Below are positions 20,547 through 23,608 of a stretch of DNA of 23,608 nt, piece by piece. The DNA is from a virus: IMG/VR virus record IMGVR_UViG_3300023242_001040, positions 1 through 23,608 of that record. The stretch is one strand, 5' to 3'. Within the stretch, counting starts at the first letter, position 1. Every line of letters starts with the position of its first letter. The notes under the pieces are model-generated. The model ran no database searches. It had not been told where the DNA came from and worked only from the letters and a program-made list of their open reading frames with translations. Made by a program: the position numbers and the translations under genes.

Positions 20547-22388
20547 ATGAGTACAATTATAGAATATGATATTAAAGTAAACAATCAATCTGCTAAAAAG
20601 AATTTAGAGGCTATTGGAGGGGATATTAATGGAATTAAAGATTCCATAGATGCATTAACTGAAGCCCTAGGTAAATCAGTAGAACAAATATCTAAAATAG
20701 GTACTGAATCAGATGCTTTGGAAGAAGTAGAACAAAAAGCACAAGACGCAACTAAAGCAGTTAAAAATACTGGTAAGGCAGCTAAAGGTACTTCAACTGG
20801 AATTAATGCAATTGGTCTTGCTTTTAAAGCTATTGGTATTGGTATGGTAGTTGCATTATTAGCTAAATTAGGTGATGCATTTACACGTAACCAAAAGGTA
20901 GCTGATTTCTTAGCAAATGCAACTGAAACATTATCGATTGCTCTTAGTGATTTTGTTAATTTTGCAACTGATTCAACTAAGATAGTATCGTTTATGACTA
21001 CTGAATTTAAGAAGTTTGCAAACCTTATCAAAGCAGTGGTACTAAATAATATATCGAATTTAGTAAATTCATTAGGATTACTAGGTACTACCATTACTAA
21101 ACTATTTTCAGGTGATATTAAAGGAGCCGTTGAATCAGCTAAATCATTTGGTACTTCAATAAAGGAGGGTGTTATAGATAGTATAACTGGTGCTTCTTTA
21201 GTTTTTAATTATGCAACTGTTGCAATTACCAATTATGCTAAACAAACATATAATGCTGCTAAAGCCAATGTAGAATTAGCAAACTCAGCTAAGTTAGCAG
21301 TAGCTGAATTAGGTAAACAGTTAGCTATATCAGATATTGCAGCTGAAAAACAAAGACAAGTTAGAGATGATGAAACTGAATCATTTGAAAAAAGGTTAGC
21401 AGCTAGTGAGGCATTAAGATTAGAATTAGACAATAGAGAAAAAATAGTTAATCAACTAGCTAATGCTGAAATTGCTGTTGCTCAGGCTGAATTAGATAAA
21501 AATAACAATATTGAAAACCAAGTTGCGTTAATTGAAGCTCAAACTAAAAAAACAGAAGCATTAGCAGGTATTGAAGGACAACGTTCAGAACAAATAACAT
21601 CTGAAATATCTCTACGTAAAGAAAAGACTACAACAGAAGAAGAACAATTAGCAAAGGAATTAGAATTAAAACGTTCTAGTGCTGAATTAGATCGTGAATT
21701 GGATTTAGAATTACAAGAACTAAATGCTGAAACACAGGCTGAAATATTTGAAGCTAAACGAGCGGCAATTAGAGAAGAACAGATTAAGTTGTTAGAAGAT
21801 GAGAGTCTTACAGAACAACAACGTGTAATGATTAAAAAAATATCTGAGGCTAAAATAGCTAATTTAGAAAAACAAGCCAAAGATTTATCACAAAGTAATG
21901 AAAAGGAATCACAGAAATTCACAGTTGGAATAGCAAGTCAAACTGCAAGTACTTTAGCTGGGGTTTTAGGTGAAGAAACAGCTGCTGGTAAAGCCGCATC
22001 TATTGCTTCTACTACAATCGATACATATTCAAGTGCTATATCAGCATTTAGTTCATTATCAGGTATTCCTGTCGTAGGTCCTGCTTTAGGTGCTGTTGCC
22101 GCAGCTGCTGCAGTTGCTTCTGGTATTGCTACTGTTAAAAAGATTGCAAGTACTAAAACACCAGGTAATAAATCAGTTGGGACACCATCATTATCTACAC
22201 CTAGTTTTGCTAATGCAACTCCATCTATATCATCAACTAGAACTGTAGCTACACCATCATTTGATAATATTCAATCAGTATCACCGAATACTACATCTAA
22301 TACAACAGTTAGAGCATATGTTGTTCAAGGTGATGTTACAGACGCTGTTGAGGGTGATGCAAAAATTAATACAAGGAGATCCTTTTAA
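20547..22388 (+). CDS. Tape measure protein (short)
   Basis: A 613-residue protein with tape measure features: helical N-terminus (DIKVNNQSAKKNLEAIG), a hydrophobic segment (86-107, NAIGLAFKAIGIGMVVALLA), Ala-rich helices, a long charged coiled coil (about 360-460, rich in Glu/Lys/Ala), a Gly/Ala-rich hydrophobic patch (PVVGPALGAVAAAAAVASGI) and a Ser/Thr/Pro tail. It sets tail length and is ejected with DNA. It is rather short, which fits a short tail, and only its last part has coiled coil. It is downstream of the large tail protein. Confidence 0.85.
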   Translation: MSTIIEYDIKVNNQSAKKNLEAIGGDINGIKDSIDALTEALGKSVEQISKIGTESDALEEVEQKAQDATKAVKNTGKAAKGTSTGINAIGLAFKAIGIGMVVALLAKLGDAFTRNQKVADFLANATETLSIALSDFVNFATDSTKIVSFMTTEFKKFANLIKAVVLNNISNLVNSLGLLGTTITKLFSGDIKGAVESAKSFGTSIKEGVIDSITGASLVFNYATVAITNYAKQTYNAAKANVELANSAKLAVAELGKQLAISDIAAEKQRQVRDDETESFEKRLAASEALRLELDNREKIVNQLANAEIAVAQAELDKNNNIENQVALIEAQTKKTEALAGIEGQRSEQITSEISLRKEKTTTEEEQLAKELELKRSSAELDRELDLELQELNAETQAEIFEAKRAAIREEQIKLLEDESLTEQQRVMIKKISEAKIANLEKQAKDLSQSNEKESQKFTVGIASQTASTLAGVLGEETAAGKAASIASTTIDTYSSAISAFSSLSGIPVVGPALGAVAAAAAVASGIATVKKIASTKTPGNKSVGTPSLSTPSFANATPSISSTRTVATPSFDNIQSVSPNTTSNTTVRAYVVQGDVTDAVEGDAKINTRRSF

Positions 22389-22395
22389 AAAAAAT

Positions 22396-22404
22396 ATATT
22401 TATA
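22396..22404 (+). promoter_or_regulatory. ATATTTATA motif 3 bases before ATG (prohead protease)
   Basis: The motif ends at 22404 and ATG starts at 22408. Third example of the fixed spacing. Confidence 0.5.
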
Positions 22405-22407
22405 ACT

Positions 22408-23004
22408 ATGAAAATAATAAAACTAAACGTAGACGATACATTATTAGAGAATGGATTTGATTTTGTAGCATTAGTTAACAAACCTGCTATTGAAAAGAAT
22501 TTTCATGCATTTAATAAAGTTAAAGAAGTATATACTGAGGATGAAATTCTAGAGATGATATTAATGGATATAATGAATGATATTCCTAAAAAACAAATAT
22601 TTTCATTTATTGATGAAAAACAAATTTTAGTAGGACCATTAATGATTCCAGACAAATTAATTTTCAGGATTGATGATGAAACTAAAGAACAATTCCATGT
22701 TTATTTTGATGAAGTAGGTATTCGTAAGATTGCCTATAAAATGATGAAGGAAAAGAAATTAGATCAAGTAAATCTAGAACATGATGAAAACCAAGTGGTT
22801 GATGATGTTTATATGATTGAATCTTGGATTATAGAAGATCCTAAAGCAGATAAAGCAAATAAATTTGGATATGATTTACCTAAAGGTACTTGGATGGCTT
22901 CATATAAAGTAGATAATCAGGAAATTTGGGATTTAATTAAGAAAGGAAATATTAAAGGATTCTCTATTGAGGGTTATTTTATAAATGAAATAATAAATAA
23001 ATAA
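22408..23004 (+). CDS. XkdF-like prohead protease (S78-2 family)
   Basis: A 198-residue protein. The start at 22408 is preferred to an upstream ATG (22261) lying inside the tape measure gene, since the domain begins here. The family blocks are recognisable: FDFVALVNKPAIEKNF (18-32), VGPLMIPDKLIFRID (75-89), FHVYFDEVGIRKIAY (96-110), LEHD (His125), MIESWIIEDP (136-145), YDLPKGTWMASYKVDN (155-170) and IKGFSIEGYF (182-191, Ser186). The PBSX XkdF family is a Peptidase_S78-2 type protease that cleaves capsid/scaffold proteins. His125 and Ser186 are candidates for catalysis. It marks the transition to the head module. Confidence 0.88.
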   Translation: MKIIKLNVDDTLLENGFDFVALVNKPAIEKNFHAFNKVKEVYTEDEILEMILMDIMNDIPKKQIFSFIDEKQILVGPLMIPDKLIFRIDDETKEQFHVYFDEVGIRKIAYKMMKEKKLDQVNLEHDENQVVDDVYMIESWIIEDPKADKANKFGYDLPKGTWMASYKVDNQEIWDLIKKGNIKGFSIEGYFINEIINK

Positions 23005-23008
23005 ATAG

Positions 23009-23395
23009 ATGGAGAATATAATGCAGATTTTACCATATCTGGCCCCAATTTTATCTGCGGCAGCTGGTATTAAATGGGGAGGATTAATTTTAGATAAACT
23101 AAATATAAAAACGAAGAAAAATCAAGTTGAAGGGGAAAACCTAGATAATATTAAAAAAAACCTAGATTTATACCAGGAATTAGTCGATGATTTAAATGTA
23201 AAATATAAAGCTAGCCTTATTGATTTTGAAGCTAATTTTATTTCAGTTACTAATAGGTTAAAATCTGAAATTTCAGTGTTGAGGGAACTTAATAATGAAA
23301 TGGAATTAATGATTAAAGACCAGAAATTATTTATAATTAAACAAAGTAAATCTTTGACTTATTATGAACATAAATATGGTAATAAAAAGGAATAA
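23009..23395 (+). CDS. Membrane-anchored coiled-coil protein, unknown
   Basis: A 128-residue protein with a hydrophobic start (QILPYLAPILSAAAGIKWGG, one possible helix) followed by a long heptad-rich charged region to the end (VDDLNVKYKASLIDFEANF ... LREL). ATG 23009 is 4 bases after the preceding stop; ATG 23021 is possible too and lies 6 bases after GGAG, a plausible Shine-Dalgarno. Similar small proteins with an N-terminal hydrophobic segment sit near the protease and scaffold in other phages. No family recognised. Confidence 0.55.
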   Translation: MENIMQILPYLAPILSAAAGIKWGGLILDKLNIKTKKNQVEGENLDNIKKNLDLYQELVDDLNVKYKASLIDFEANFISVTNRLKSEISVLRELNNEMELMIKDQKLFIIKQSKSLTYYEHKYGNKKE

Positions 23396-23413
23396 TACCC
23401 CCTTTAGAAGAAT

Positions 23414-23422
23414 ATATTTATA
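23414..23422 (+). promoter_or_regulatory. ATATTTATA motif upstream of the head gene
   Basis: An exact ATATTTATA, 22 bases before ATG 23445. No TTG box. It would start the head transcription unit. Confidence 0.48.
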
Positions 23423-23444
23423 GATAACGATTAATAGGATAACA

Positions 23445-23608
23445 ATGAATAAAGAACAATTAAAAGCCTTAGTTAAACAACACTTCAATCTAACCGAAAT
23501 AAAATTAGCTACAGCTAAATTATCTGACGGTACAGTTATTGAATATGATGGTGAATTAGCAGAAGGTACAGAAATTAATATTGTAGCAGAAGATGAAACA
23601 AGATCGGT
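23445..23608 (+). CDS. Probable head scaffold or decoration-type protein (partial, 5' end)
   Basis: 54 codons are visible before the window ends. MNKEQLKALVKQHFNLTEIKLATAKLSDGTVIEYDGELAEG ... reads as a helical start and a beta-hairpin repeat (SDGTVIEYDGELAEGTEI). 'L.DGT.v..dG.l..GtEi.vv.ed' is a motif I recall from proteins downstream of XkdF-like proteases in Bacteroidota phages, interpreted as scaffold or decoration proteins. The identity rests on this recollection and location; the right flank is required. Confidence 0.5.
   Translation, partial: MNKEQLKALVKQHFNLTEIKLATAKLSDGTVIEYDGELAEGTEINIVAEDETRS

Noticed and set aside
22261-22407. Upstream in-frame extension of the prohead protease
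   Set aside because: Lies inside the tape measure gene in another frame and the extra 49 residues are not like the family; ATG 22408 directly precedes the family's conserved start.

Overview
The window is part of a tailed double-stranded DNA phage (or prophage) genome from a very AT-rich member of the Bacteroidota, probably a flavobacterium. The evidence for the host is a BACON-type domain, signal peptides ending in ..SQ, weak or absent Shine-Dalgarno sequences, and two promoters of the Bacteroidota form TTGG-N19-TATATTTA. The phage assignment rests on a terminase pair, tail assembly chaperones, a tape measure, tail fibres, an XkdF-like prohead protease and a probable u-spanin. Nothing identifies the species, and no integrase, tRNA, rRNA or CRISPR array is visible.

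Layout. 1-1875 (+): end of a tail-fibre-like gene, a BACON protein, a tiny membrane protein, a P-loop kinase and a lipoprotein with a C-terminal membrane anchor (u-spanin). 1855-3381: one gene on the minus strand with polymerase-like motifs, preceded by a 456-base non-coding region carrying a minus-strand promoter motif, a structured leader and low-complexity repeats. 3382-5390 (+): a nuclease-like protein, a conserved unknown, and an envelope cassette (predicted outer-membrane barrel plus lipoprotein) with host-type promoters and a strong terminator. 5446-8474 (+): a sigma-like factor, small membrane proteins, a GIY-YIG endonuclease and a zinc-finger protein. 8590-13011 (+): baseplate-type protein, a 910-residue repetitive fibre and a fibronectin-type receptor-binding protein. 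13015-14738: small and large terminase. 14777-22388: tail genes from the chaperone (with a -1 frameshift site) to the tape measure. 22408-23608: prohead protease, a coiled-coil membrane protein and the start of a probable head protein. Portal and major capsid genes are not seen and may lie to the right.

Regulation. A recurrent element, ATATTTAT(A/T), lies just upstream of many phage genes and, in reverse orientation, upstream of the only minus-strand gene. It lacks a TTG -33 box. The sigma-like protein at 5446-6009 is a natural candidate to read it, and its own gene carries a copy. Three structural genes have the element exactly 3 bases before ATG, which suggests leaderless mRNAs.

Most interesting part: the minus-strand polymerase-like gene with its leader RNA. 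The predicted transcript begins with two hairpins. An internal loop of the second (UUCUGGU) is perfectly complementary to ACCAGAA just upstream of the gene's AUG, and a second ACCAGA lies between them. This could be an autoregulatory switch like that known for T4 DNA polymerase, or a polymerase plus non-coding RNA unit. Its function is unknown from sequence alone.
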